From an uncultured Bacteroidales bacterium (GTDB lineage Bacteria > Bacteroidota > Bacteroidia > Bacteroidales > FEN-979): a stretch of DNA of 64,000 nucleotides. Shown piece after piece: positions 37,761-45,309 of this stretch. The position numbers and the translations under genes were made by a program. The stretch lies in contig CAIVAT010000163.1 of assembly GCA_903903985.1 (NCBI GenBank), positions 73,061-137,060 of the forward strand, written 5' to 3'. Positions within the stretch are counted from its first letter, which is position 1, and the number at the start of each line of letters is the position of its first letter. Under the pieces are notes generated by a model. The model did no database searches and was not told where the DNA came from. It saw nothing but the letters and a program-made list of their open reading frames with translations.

Positions 37761-37763
37761 GCC

Positions 37764-38411
37764 ATGACCTGTCAGTGGACCATTGAACAAAGGGTTGGAT
37801 TGCTGACCATGAACCAGCCCCCATCAAACACAATGACCATGCGGTTCTTTGAGGAATTGCATGTGCTTGTGCGTGAAATTTCAACCATGAACGATCTGAA
37901 GGCCATCGTCATCAGCGGAAATGGCCGGCATTACTCATCGGGGGCCGACATCAATGAGTTGCTGCAAAATGTTGACCAACGGACCATGTGTGATAATTAT
38001 CATGCTTTTATCATGCTTGAACAATTGGAAATTCCGGTTATTTCTGCGATACGTGGTGTTTGCCTGGGTTCTGCATTTGAACTCGCCCTGTTCAGTCGTT
38101 TCCGGATTTGTGCCCGGGACGCAGTGCTTGGATTGCCGGAATCAACTTTCAACCTGATGCCGGGAATCGGAGGAATTCAACGGGTTGCAGCACTTGCAGG
38201 TAAAGCCAAAGCCATCGAGATCATCCTGCGCGGAATTACTTTCTCAGCAATGGATGCCCTGGAAATGGGGATGGTTGACGCGGTAGTGCCTGGAAACCGT
38301 GTTATCCCTCTTTCCATGGAATTTGCAAACGCCCTTCCGGAGATTGTTTATAAACCTGACCGTGAACTCTGTCTTCACAAATTTTTAAAGCCCCTGTATG
38401 CAACAAATTGA
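37764..38411 (+). CDS. enoyl-CoA hydratase/isomerase family protein (crotonase 2)
   Basis: 215 residues, shorter than usual (~255) because the C-terminal helical part is reduced. Crotonase motifs are kept: 'GNGRHYSSGADINELL', 'CLGSAFELALFSRFRIC' (Glu106) and 'GLPESTFNLMPGIGGIQRV' (Glu126). It is clearly related to the upstream copy ('FNLMPG-GG' in both), so the pair probably arose by duplication and then diverged. The two may act on different chain positions, or one may isomerise or decarboxylate, as in polyketide beta-branching pairs. Its end overlaps the next gene by 14 bp. Confidence 0.85.
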   Translation: MTCQWTIEQRVGLLTMNQPPSNTMTMRFFEELHVLVREISTMNDLKAIVISGNGRHYSSGADINELLQNVDQRTMCDNYHAFIMLEQLEIPVISAIRGVCLGSAFELALFSRFRICARDAVLGLPESTFNLMPGIGGIQRVAALAGKAKAIEIILRGITFSAMDALEMGMVDAVVPGNRVIPLSMEFANALPEIVYKPDRELCLHKFLKPLYATN

Positions 38412-39522
38412 TCATGAAATATTTGTGAAAGTGGCTGGCAGTGGGTCCTTTTTACCCGGAAGGCCAATTCCTGCCGAAGAGGTCGACAGCTACCTGGGTG
38501 AGTTGACCGCAGCCCCGGAGAAAATTCAAAATTGGCTCAGGCGGATCAGGAACCTGATGAAGGAGTTGCTTGAAGTGGAATACTACCATTTTGCCCTGGA
38601 TCCCATCACCCGGAAATTTACCGAAGACAATGTGACCATGTCGGTGAAAGCTGCCAGGGTAGCCCTTGCAGATGCCGGCATACCGGCCGAAGATATCGGG
38701 CTGATCGTATACGGCAGTGCGCACCAGGACCAGATGCCCACAGCAAGTGTCAGGATCCAGGAAGCATTGGGGATTGAACAATGTGCTGAAATTTCGGTCC
38801 ACGCCAACTGCACCTCGGCGTATAAGGCCCTTTTAATCGGAGCCGACCTGATCCGGAATGGCCGGTATAAAAATGCCCTTGTTATTTCGTCAGGAATTTC
38901 TTCCTCCGAACTGGTTGCCGAATACTACAACCAGCCTCTTGTTAAAAAGGAAGAACTTTTTCTGCGCTACTTTTTAAGCGATGGTGCCGCCGCTATCCTG
39001 TTGAAAGCAGCCGATACCAAAGCCGCCGGTTTGTTCGTTGAATATAACTACATTGAATCCATCGGAGGGTTAAAACCTTCGGCGATGGGAAATAAACGGC
39101 CGGCTTACTTTATGAACCCCAGGGAAGAGTTTGAACTTGGTTATCATCACCTGGCACAGATGTTCCAGGAAGAACTGCGCAGCAACTTCCATGAACCCGA
39201 TGGGTCCGTGTTTCTGAAAGGGTTAACAAGAATGCTTGCGAAGTTTCCTGTTGAGATGGACCGGATAAAATTTTTCCAGGTCAACTTCCCTTCAAAACAC
39301 ATCTCGGAGCTGATCATGGATGAATGTAAAGTCCTGGGGATCAATCGCGAAACCCTTTATTCGAAAATGGCGACCATGGGATACATCGGACCACCCATGG
39401 CACTTCTTTGCCTCGACCGGATCAGAAAAGAGGAACAATTGGTTCCGGGCGATATTATTCTGAGTTTTGTAACTGAAGTGAGCAAGTTCATGCAGGCGGG
39501 TTATGTGATGAGGGAGTGGTGA
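38398..39522 (+). CDS. FabH-like 3-oxoacyl-ACP synthase III with altered active site
   Basis: 374 residues, thiolase fold. The nucleophile Cys138 lies in 'VHANCTSAYKALLIGADLI', and the C-terminal KASIII domain is present ('GDIILSFVTEVSKFMQAGYV'). Normal FabH has His in 'PHQANLRI' and Asn in 'GNTSAASIPLAL'. The corresponding places here read 'FQVNFPSKHISELI' and 'MGYIGPPMALLCL', so both the His and the Asn appear to be missing; a nearby His (in 'SKHI') may substitute. This resembles FabH-like enzymes that transfer acyl groups or use atypical starters rather than doing standard decarboxylative condensation. It is probably the starter-loading or acyl-transfer enzyme of the cluster. It does not resemble HMG-CoA synthase. 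Confidence 0.82.
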   Translation: MQQIDHEIFVKVAGSGSFLPGRPIPAEEVDSYLGELTAAPEKIQNWLRRIRNLMKELLEVEYYHFALDPITRKFTEDNVTMSVKAARVALADAGIPAEDIGLIVYGSAHQDQMPTASVRIQEALGIEQCAEISVHANCTSAYKALLIGADLIRNGRYKNALVISSGISSSELVAEYYNQPLVKKEELFLRYFLSDGAAAILLKAADTKAAGLFVEYNYIESIGGLKPSAMGNKRPAYFMNPREEFELGYHHLAQMFQEELRSNFHEPDGSVFLKGLTRMLAKFPVEMDRIKFFQVNFPSKHISELIMDECKVLGINRETLYSKMATMGYIGPPMALLCLDRIRKEEQLVPGDIILSFVTEVSKFMQAGYVMREW

Positions 39523-39573
39523 ACAGGCGGACCAACGGACGGAAAAATATATGATTTTTTAATTTTTAATTTC

Positions 39574-41115
39574 TTGACAGATATAAAACGATATACCTTA
39601 TTCCTCATTTCTCCAAGGCAGCGGTTTGTTAATTACCCTGCTCACAGTGAGATGGCCAGGATGTTCGGAAAAAAAAGGTTGATGATCCCGTTGGCTCTTC
39701 CTACAATAGCGGCACTTACCCCCGATCATTATGATATCCGTATTTTTGATGAGGAGATTGAAAGCTTACCAAAAAACCTCAAGCCTGATGTTGTTGGGAT
39801 TACAACACTGGCAGCAACGGGTAAGCGTGCATTTGAATTAGGGGACCATTTCCGGAAAATTGGAAGCAAAGTGATTTATGGCGGTCCCTATGCATCTTTC
39901 ATGCGGAAGGAGGCCCTTGAACATGGGGATTGTGTAATAGCCGGGGAGGCTGAAGGTAAATGGGAACAGGCGCTTGAAGATTTTGAAAATGGATGCCTGA
40001 AACCAGTTTATGAATCACAGGACTATGTCGAATATAAGTCACAGAAACCGCCCCGGTGGGATCTTGTGAACATGAAAAGGATCTTCCAGGTGGCGATACA
40101 GGTCTCACGCGGCTGCCCCTTCAACTGCGACTTCTGCCTGGTCTCAAAAAATTTCGGCAGGAAGATGCGCTATCGGACAATTGACAACGTTGTGGAAGAG
40201 ATTAAGGCAGCGCCATCAAAATATTTTTTCTTTGTCGATGACAACCTAACCATCAACAAGAAGTACGCAAAAGAGCTCATGCAAGCCATCATTCCCTTGA
40301 AAATATCATGGGGATGCATGTGCAGCCTGGATGTGGCCACCGATGATGAATTACTGGGCTTAATGGCCCGTGCAGGGTGTTTCAATATCCTCGTCGGATT
40401 CGAATCACTGAACCCTGCCAGCCTGGATGAATCGCAAAAGCACCACAACCGTGGAGGCAGCATCTATGAAGAGGCCATCAAAAAAATCCATGCCGCCGGT
40501 ATCCACATCAATGCAAGCTTTGTTGTGGGTTTTGACAATGATACCCTCGAAGAGTTCGACCGTATTTTCGATTTCACCATGCAGCACAACCTCCCTCATG
40601 TGAACCTGCACCTCCTCAATGCACCCCCCGGAACAGAGACCCACAGGAAGTTCAATGAGGAAGGACGATTGTTGTCATGCGATCCTGAATTGGGTGTGGG
40701 GCACTTCCCTACCCTGCAATACATGAACATGTCGCAGATTGAAATCTTCGATAAATATATGGAGACCGTGACAAAACTCTATTCTTTCAGCACCATACGT
40801 AAAAAGGGTGAAGCATTGCTGGGCAATGGAGCTTTCACCCGGCCCGGCGGGGATATTTCCGTATTCATGAAGGCGCGTCTTTCATGGATAACATTTAAAG
40901 AATTCGTCCTTACCAGCGACCCTGACCGTAAACACTTATTCAAATTCATCCTGAACCTCATTCGTACCAGGCAGATTGCCATTGACAAAGGCCTGGGGTT
41001 CCTGTTATCCATGCTGGGATATAACCGGCACATCAAGGCGCACCACCGCAACATGACAGAATACCGCAAGATTGTGATGGAGCAGGATAAAGGGGCGTGG
41101 AGACATAAATCGTAA
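39574..41115 (+). CDS. B12-binding-type radical SAM protein 1
   Basis: 513 residues from a TTG at 39574; no upstream ATG is in frame and the next ATG would remove conserved sequence. The N-terminal Rossmann-like cobalamin-binding domain (~1-150, 'DVVGITTLAATGKRAFEL') is followed by a radical SAM domain with 'RGCPFNCDFCLVSKNFG' (Cys181, 185, 188) and 'YFFFVDDNL', and a C-terminal extension. The DxHxxG cobalamin motif is absent, as in many BchE-type members. This class does methylation, cyclisation or C-C bond remodelling on unactivated carbons. It lies between the FabH-like and dehydrogenase genes, 51 and 13 bp away, so it is part of the same operon. Confidence 0.88.
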   Translation: MTDIKRYTLFLISPRQRFVNYPAHSEMARMFGKKRLMIPLALPTIAALTPDHYDIRIFDEEIESLPKNLKPDVVGITTLAATGKRAFELGDHFRKIGSKVIYGGPYASFMRKEALEHGDCVIAGEAEGKWEQALEDFENGCLKPVYESQDYVEYKSQKPPRWDLVNMKRIFQVAIQVSRGCPFNCDFCLVSKNFGRKMRYRTIDNVVEEIKAAPSKYFFFVDDNLTINKKYAKELMQAIIPLKISWGCMCSLDVATDDELLGLMARAGCFNILVGFESLNPASLDESQKHHNRGGSIYEEAIKKIHAAGIHINASFVVGFDNDTLEEFDRIFDFTMQHNLPHVNLHLLNAPPGTETHRKFNEEGRLLSCDPELGVGHFPTLQYMNMSQIEIFDKYMETVTKLYSFSTIRKKGEALLGNGAFTRPGGDISVFMKARLSWITFKEFVLTSDPDRKHLFKFILNLIRTRQIAIDKGLGFLLSMLGYNRHIKAHHRNMTEYRKIVMEQDKGAWRHKS

Positions 41116-41128
41116 ACCGTAAATCAAA

Positions 41129-42154
41129 ATGTTCCTCATCAGCAAGATTGGTATCATAGGCGAAGGGAAAATGGGTTCCGGCATCTTTAACTATTTGCTC
41201 GATTATCCTTTCGAATTGACCTGGGTATGCAGTCCGCAGGCAGATACGGATAAACTGACAAGGCAGTTTGCAAAACGGATCAACCGATCGCTTGATGCAG
41301 GAATTATTGATCAGCAAAGGTTTGACTCTTTAAAGCAGACCACCCTCACCCGGAGCCTGGATGATCTTAAACGGTGCAACCTGATCATTGAAGCAGTGCC
41401 TGAAATACCTCAACTCAAAAGGGAACTGTTTGCCGGGCTGGATAAAATCGTTGACCCTGCAGCTATTTTTACATCAAATTCTTCTTCCATCAATCCATCC
41501 AGGTTAGCCATTGCAGGCAATAGCCGCAGGCAATTGGCCGGGCTTCATTTTTTTTATCCGGTCGCTCTTAAAAATATCGTTGAATTCACCGTTACCGAAG
41601 AAATAACTGAGGAAACACGCATGGTTGTTGAAACTTTTCTCAAAACGATACAACGTCGCTTTATTACACTGGATGAGAAAAACAGCTTCATGCTTAACAA
41701 AATTTTTCTTGATTTGCAGAATGAAGCGTTTCTGCTGGTTCATGCAGGCCATTGCAGCTACGTCCAGATGGATCAACTGGTTAAAACCCATTTATTCCCG
41801 TTTGGAATCTTTGATTTCTGTGATAGCGTCGGTCTTGACACCATGCTTTGGTCTGTCATGAATTACACCGCGCAATATCCGCATGAAAGTTATTATTCAC
41901 AATTTATCAACGCCTTATCAGAACTGGTTTCCCAAGGAAGGCTAGGCATGAAAACACAGCGGGGATTTCATGATTATCCAATGGAAAGTGAAGTTGTTCC
42001 TCCACCTGTAAACGCACTGGAGATCGTCAATCATCTTCGGCAGGCTTACCTTTCATCAGCCAAAAGATTCACAGCCCTTGCCCATATTCCGATGGATGAT
42101 GCAAACCATGCGATCAAAGAGTATTTTAACCTCGACAAAGGGCCATTCGAATGA
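41129..42154 (+). CDS. 3-hydroxyacyl-CoA dehydrogenase
   Basis: 341 residues. The NAD-binding motif is 'IGIIGEGKMGSGIF' (~8-20). 'LIIEAVPEIPQLKREL' follows, then the catalytic segment 'LAGLHFFYPVALKNIVEF' with His140 and the C-terminal 3HCDH domain. Family members oxidise L-3-hydroxyacyl-CoA to 3-oxoacyl-CoA or run in reverse. No FabG/ApeQ-type short-chain reductase is present in the cluster, so this enzyme is the best candidate for reducing the 3-keto group formed by the ketosynthase. Confidence 0.88.
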   Translation: MFLISKIGIIGEGKMGSGIFNYLLDYPFELTWVCSPQADTDKLTRQFAKRINRSLDAGIIDQQRFDSLKQTTLTRSLDDLKRCNLIIEAVPEIPQLKRELFAGLDKIVDPAAIFTSNSSSINPSRLAIAGNSRRQLAGLHFFYPVALKNIVEFTVTEEITEETRMVVETFLKTIQRRFITLDEKNSFMLNKIFLDLQNEAFLLVHAGHCSYVQMDQLVKTHLFPFGIFDFCDSVGLDTMLWSVMNYTAQYPHESYYSQFINALSELVSQGRLGMKTQRGFHDYPMESEVVPPPVNALEIVNHLRQAYLSSAKRFTALAHIPMDDANHAIKEYFNLDKGPFE

Positions 42155-42196
42155 CCATAAATCACTGAATTATTTCACATCGTCGGTAATTCGGGT

Positions 42197-42204
42197 TATC
42201 TTTG
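42197..42204 (+). promoter_or_regulatory. -7 box (TATCTTTG) before haem protein
   Basis: TAnnTTTG match 21 bp before the ATG at 42225 in a 70-bp gap; probably an internal promoter. No TTG -33 element at proper spacing. Confidence 0.45.
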
Positions 42205-42224
42205 TAAAAATAAAATCAAAAACC

Positions 42225-42617
42225 ATGAAAAAAATTGCATTTGTATCTCTTGTTGCAATGTGTATGACGTTTGCCATTGCGATGTTACTAACTACTCAAT
42301 CTGCAATCGGATCCAAAAAACCCATTTCAGCAGGTCCCGGCATTGCCCTTCCTGACAGCATCCAGAAGATGGTGAAAAGAGCTTGCATGGATTGTCATGC
42401 CGATGATGGAAACTTTATGGCAAAAGGAAAAGTCAATTTCTCTGTCTGGGATAAATACGATGCTGAAAAGCAGGCTGGTAAAGCAAAAGCGATATGCAAA
42501 GTACTGACCAAAGGTTCCATGCCACAAAAGAAGTGGTGTACCAATAATCCAAAGGATGTTCCAACACAAGCCGAAAAAGATATGGTTTGCAGGTGGGCCA
42601 ATGGTTTACAGAAATAG
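42225..42617 (+). CDS. haem-binding periplasmic protein (monohaem CxxCH)
   Basis: 130 residues from the ATG at 42225. A signal peptide (MKKIAFVSLVAMCMTFAIAM) precedes a domain with 'RACMDCHADDG' (CxxCH at 54-58) and further conserved Cys near the C-terminus ('KWCTNNPKDV', 'VCRWANGL'). This fits the PF14376-like haem-binding domain of Bacteroidota. It probably carries one covalently bound c-type haem in the periplasm. It lies inside the biosynthetic operon, 8 bp before the ketosynthase start, which suggests a role as electron donor or acceptor for a cluster oxidoreductase; this is inference. Confidence 0.85.
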   Translation: MKKIAFVSLVAMCMTFAIAMLLTTQSAIGSKKPISAGPGIALPDSIQKMVKRACMDCHADDGNFMAKGKVNFSVWDKYDAEKQAGKAKAICKVLTKGSMPQKKWCTNNPKDVPTQAEKDMVCRWANGLQK

Positions 42618-42625
42618 TTAACAGG

Positions 42626-43840
42626 ATGTCAAAAGAAGTAGTGATCACAGGGATGGGCCTAATATCATCCCTGGGCTTGTCATTGGAAGAAAACTGGAAA
42701 AACATCATTGCCGGGAAGAGCGGGGTGAAGAAGATCACCTTATTCGATGCAAGTTCCCTGGCCACAAGGATTGCAGCAGAAGTTCCGCCTGAATTTGAAG
42801 AATTATCTCGCCACTACATTAAAAAACGTGCCGGCAGCCAAATGACCAGGGTTACCCGGATGTGCATGACTGCTGCAAAATTAGCTGTTGCAGATTCAGG
42901 AATTGATTTTGAAATGGAAGATCGATTGCGATGCAGTGTGATCATGGGAGTGGTGAACACAGGCAATTCAAGTTCAGAAAAGGACACGACCGCTCAAAAC
43001 ACTGTTTTCAAAACCATGACCAATTCCATGCCGGCATGGATATCACTGGAATACGAGTTGATGGGGCCCAATTATGCTGTCAATACGGCGTGCGCCTCTT
43101 CTGCCTATGCCATTGCGTTCGGTTTTGAAATGATTAAAAATGGCCAGGCAGACATCGTCATCGCAGGAGGTGCAGATTCGATCATCAATTTCGAAGAGAT
43201 CCAGGGATTTAATGCCTTGTACGCATTGTCAACTGCCAACGACAAACCAGAAGAGGCAAGCAAACCCTTTTCAAAAAGCCGTGATGGGTTCGTGATCGGT
43301 GAAGGTGCCGGAGTGCTGGTACTCGAATCGAAAGATCATGCCATAGGCAGGAAAGCGCAAATCCACGCTGAAATCGCCGGGTATGCCCTTACCAGTGAAG
43401 GATACAACATCATGGCCCCGATGAAAGATGGTGAAGGAATGGCTCAGACCATTGATCTGGCAATAAGAAACGCAGGCATAAGCAAGGAAGAGGTTGGTTA
43501 CATCAATGCCCACGGCACCTCAACGGAATTGAACGACCGCTATGAAACCATGGCTATTAAAAGGGTTTTCGGTGATCGGGCCTACCAAATCCCCATCTCA
43601 TCTTCAAAGTCGATGCTTGGCCATACCATCGGCGCAGCTGGTGCCATTGAGGCCATCATTACTGCCATGAGCCTCAAAAACGGCCTCCTCCCTCCCACCA
43701 TCAATTACCATGAGCCGGATCCTGACCTTGATCTTGATTATATTCCAAATTTTTCCAGGATAGCGGATTTCAGGGTAGCTCTTTCCAATTCGTTTGGTTT
43801 TGGAGGACACAATGCCACTCTTGTGTTGAAAAAACACTAA
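42626..43840 (+). CDS. FabF-type beta-ketoacyl-ACP synthase
   Basis: 404 residues from the ATG at 42626; the frame is open 13 codons upstream but inside the previous gene. It has a complete Cys-His-His triad: Cys156 ('VNTACASSAYAIAFG'), His296 ('INAHGTSTELNDRYE') and His333 ('SSKSMLGHTIGAAGAIEA'). It is therefore a normal elongating ketosynthase, not a decarboxylating variant or a chain-length factor. Only one FabF-like gene is present and no partner KS lacking the Cys. It works with the ACP and malonyltransferase encoded just downstream. Confidence 0.93.
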   Translation: MSKEVVITGMGLISSLGLSLEENWKNIIAGKSGVKKITLFDASSLATRIAAEVPPEFEELSRHYIKKRAGSQMTRVTRMCMTAAKLAVADSGIDFEMEDRLRCSVIMGVVNTGNSSSEKDTTAQNTVFKTMTNSMPAWISLEYELMGPNYAVNTACASSAYAIAFGFEMIKNGQADIVIAGGADSIINFEEIQGFNALYALSTANDKPEEASKPFSKSRDGFVIGEGAGVLVLESKDHAIGRKAQIHAEIAGYALTSEGYNIMAPMKDGEGMAQTIDLAIRNAGISKEEVGYINAHGTSTELNDRYETMAIKRVFGDRAYQIPISSSKSMLGHTIGAAGAIEAIITAMSLKNGLLPPTINYHEPDPDLDLDYIPNFSRIADFRVALSNSFGFGGHNATLVLKKH

Positions 43841-43870
43841 TTTTCGATGTGGGCTTTTCGACGGATTTTT

Positions 43871-43944
43871 TCGCAAAGAAGTTGCTAAGGCACTAAATAA
43901 CAAAGTGTTGTTTTCTGACAGTTGGCGTCTTTCCGTCTTTGCGA
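43871..43944. repeat. short inverted-repeat element
   Basis: tcgcaaaga (43871) and tctttgcga (43936) form a 9-bp inverted repeat in a 224-bp gap. It resembles the '...cgcaaag...ctttgcg...' interspersed elements common in Bacteroidota intergenic regions. No coding content. Confidence 0.45.
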
Positions 43945-44015
43945 TGAAATTTTAACCATTGGTTTTGCTTCCATTCCACAATTCATTTCGAATGCTTGTT
44001 TCCAGCAACAGAATA

Positions 44016-44045
44016 TTGTATTAAACCAAAAAAAAGTTATTTTTG
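44016..44045 (+). promoter_or_regulatory. complete Bacteroidota promoter (TTG-N19-TATTTTTG) before ACP
   Basis: A -33 TTG at 44016-44018, a 19-nt spacer and the -7 box TATTTTTG at 44038-44045 match the TTG-N17-23-TAnnTTTG consensus. They lie 20 bp upstream of the ACP ATG at 44065. This is the best promoter in the window; it gives the ACP-malonyltransferase pair its own start of transcription. Confidence 0.75.
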
Positions 44046-44064
44046 CAAAAAAAGTAAAGATACC

Positions 44065-44373
44065 ATGGCTGCAATAACGGAAAGCATCAGGAATGAAGTC
44101 AAAGAGATCGTTTACAGTTTTTTTGCCGAAGAATGTGAAGTTGAAATTGCTCAGATCAATGAAAATACCAGCATCATCAACGATCTCGATGGAGATTCCC
44201 TGATGTTCCTGGAACTGATTGAAATATTCAAGAAAAAGTACAACCTAGATATTGAGCTGAAAGTAATTGGCAAATATGCTGTAAAACACCCGGTGACTAC
44301 CATCGGGCAATTGGTCGATATGCAATTGCTTATCATTGAACATGAGAATCGGCTAATGGAGATAGATCAATAA
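44065..44373 (+). CDS. acyl carrier protein
   Basis: 102 residues from the ATG at 44065; upstream non-ATG starts would place the promoter inside the coding region. 'IINDLDGDSLMFLELIEIFK' carries Ser45 in the DSL phosphopantetheine site, with the usual four-helix ACP pattern. It is about 20 residues longer than FabC-type ACPs, mostly at the ends. Only ACP in the cluster; it carries the growing chain for the FabF-type synthase. Confidence 0.92.
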   Translation: MAAITESIRNEVKEIVYSFFAEECEVEIAQINENTSIINDLDGDSLMFLELIEIFKKKYNLDIELKVIGKYAVKHPVTTIGQLVDMQLLIIEHENRLMEIDQ

Positions 44374-44388
44374 ACTGGGCATACCAAT

Positions 44389-45309
44389 TTGTCAGAGAAT
44401 CACCTAGCATTTATTTTTCCCGCTTTTACCAGCGATTATACCGACCATCCGGCACGAAAGATGCCCGGATTTGAGGTTCGGTTTAATGATTTGTTGCTAC
44501 GGGCAGCACGTTTCATTGATCCCGAACTGGCAGGTTTTAATTTCAACGGAAACACTTTCCCTGATGACGAATTGCGTACCCAGTATCTCACCTATATTTA
44601 TAGTTGTGCGGCATCATTCCTATTGAGGAAAAATAGCTTAATCCCTTCCATGAATGCCGGTTACAGTATGGGTATATATGCAGCCCTTGTAGATTCAGAG
44701 GCAATTTCCTTTGAGACAGGACTTGCACTGATCAGAACAGCATATCATTCCCTGCGGAAATCTCTGAACAATGCATCATTCAGCATGGGTTCTTTGATTG
44801 GACTTAGCAGGGAGGATATTCTGCAACTTATTGAGCAATCGTCCCTGCGGGTTGAAATCACCAACCAGAATGCCTCCCACTCTTTTGTTATTTCCGGATA
44901 TCGGGATGATATTCAATTATTCATGAAGCTGGCAACAGCGGAGGGCGCTTTGCACACCCGCGATCTTGCCGTGTCAATACCTTACCACTCAGGTTATTTG
45001 AAAGAAGGAGCCATGCATTTTGCCGATCAGATCAGTCCATTGAAAATCGGCACTCCGAAAACACCCACAATCTCCCTGATCAATCAAATGATGATGACCT
45101 CTCCGGAAAAAACGAGGGAAGAAATAGTCAGGAACCTTTTTCATCCAATCAACTGGTTCCAATCCATGAACATGATGTTGGATCAGAAGGTCAAGCAATT
45201 CATTGAATGCGGACCATCGAAAGGATTGGCGAAGAATGCAAGGTTCGTAGATGGAAACTTTCTTTTTTCCACATTGAACGCTATTCCCTTTCCCGCTGTT
45301 TTGCCCTGA
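44389..45309 (+). CDS. malonyl-CoA:ACP transacylase-like protein (FabD-like)
   Basis: 306 residues starting at a TTG 15 bp after the ACP gene. 'NAGYSMGIYAALVDS' is the nucleophile elbow (Ser93, GxSxG) of the acyltransferase fold, and 'VSIPYHSGYL' carries the partner His200. 'FIECGPSKGL' is the typical C-terminal motif. GYSMG replaces the usual GHSLG of FabD. It probably loads the extender onto the ACP. Its 3' end overlaps the convergent radical SAM gene by 29 bp, showing how tightly the cluster is packed. Confidence 0.86.
   Translation: MSENHLAFIFPAFTSDYTDHPARKMPGFEVRFNDLLLRAARFIDPELAGFNFNGNTFPDDELRTQYLTYIYSCAASFLLRKNSLIPSMNAGYSMGIYAALVDSEAISFETGLALIRTAYHSLRKSLNNASFSMGSLIGLSREDILQLIEQSSLRVEITNQNASHSFVISGYRDDIQLFMKLATAEGALHTRDLAVSIPYHSGYLKEGAMHFADQISPLKIGTPKTPTISLINQMMMTSPEKTREEIVRNLFHPINWFQSMNMMLDQKVKQFIECGPSKGLAKNARFVDGNFLFSTLNAIPFPAVLP

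Noticed and set aside
37008-44373. HMG-CoA-synthase-type beta-branching cassette (two crotonases, ketosynthase, ACP, synthase)
   Set aside because: The thiolase-fold enzyme resembles FabH rather than HMG-CoA synthase, the ketosynthase keeps its Cys, and there is only one ACP and no modular PKS.
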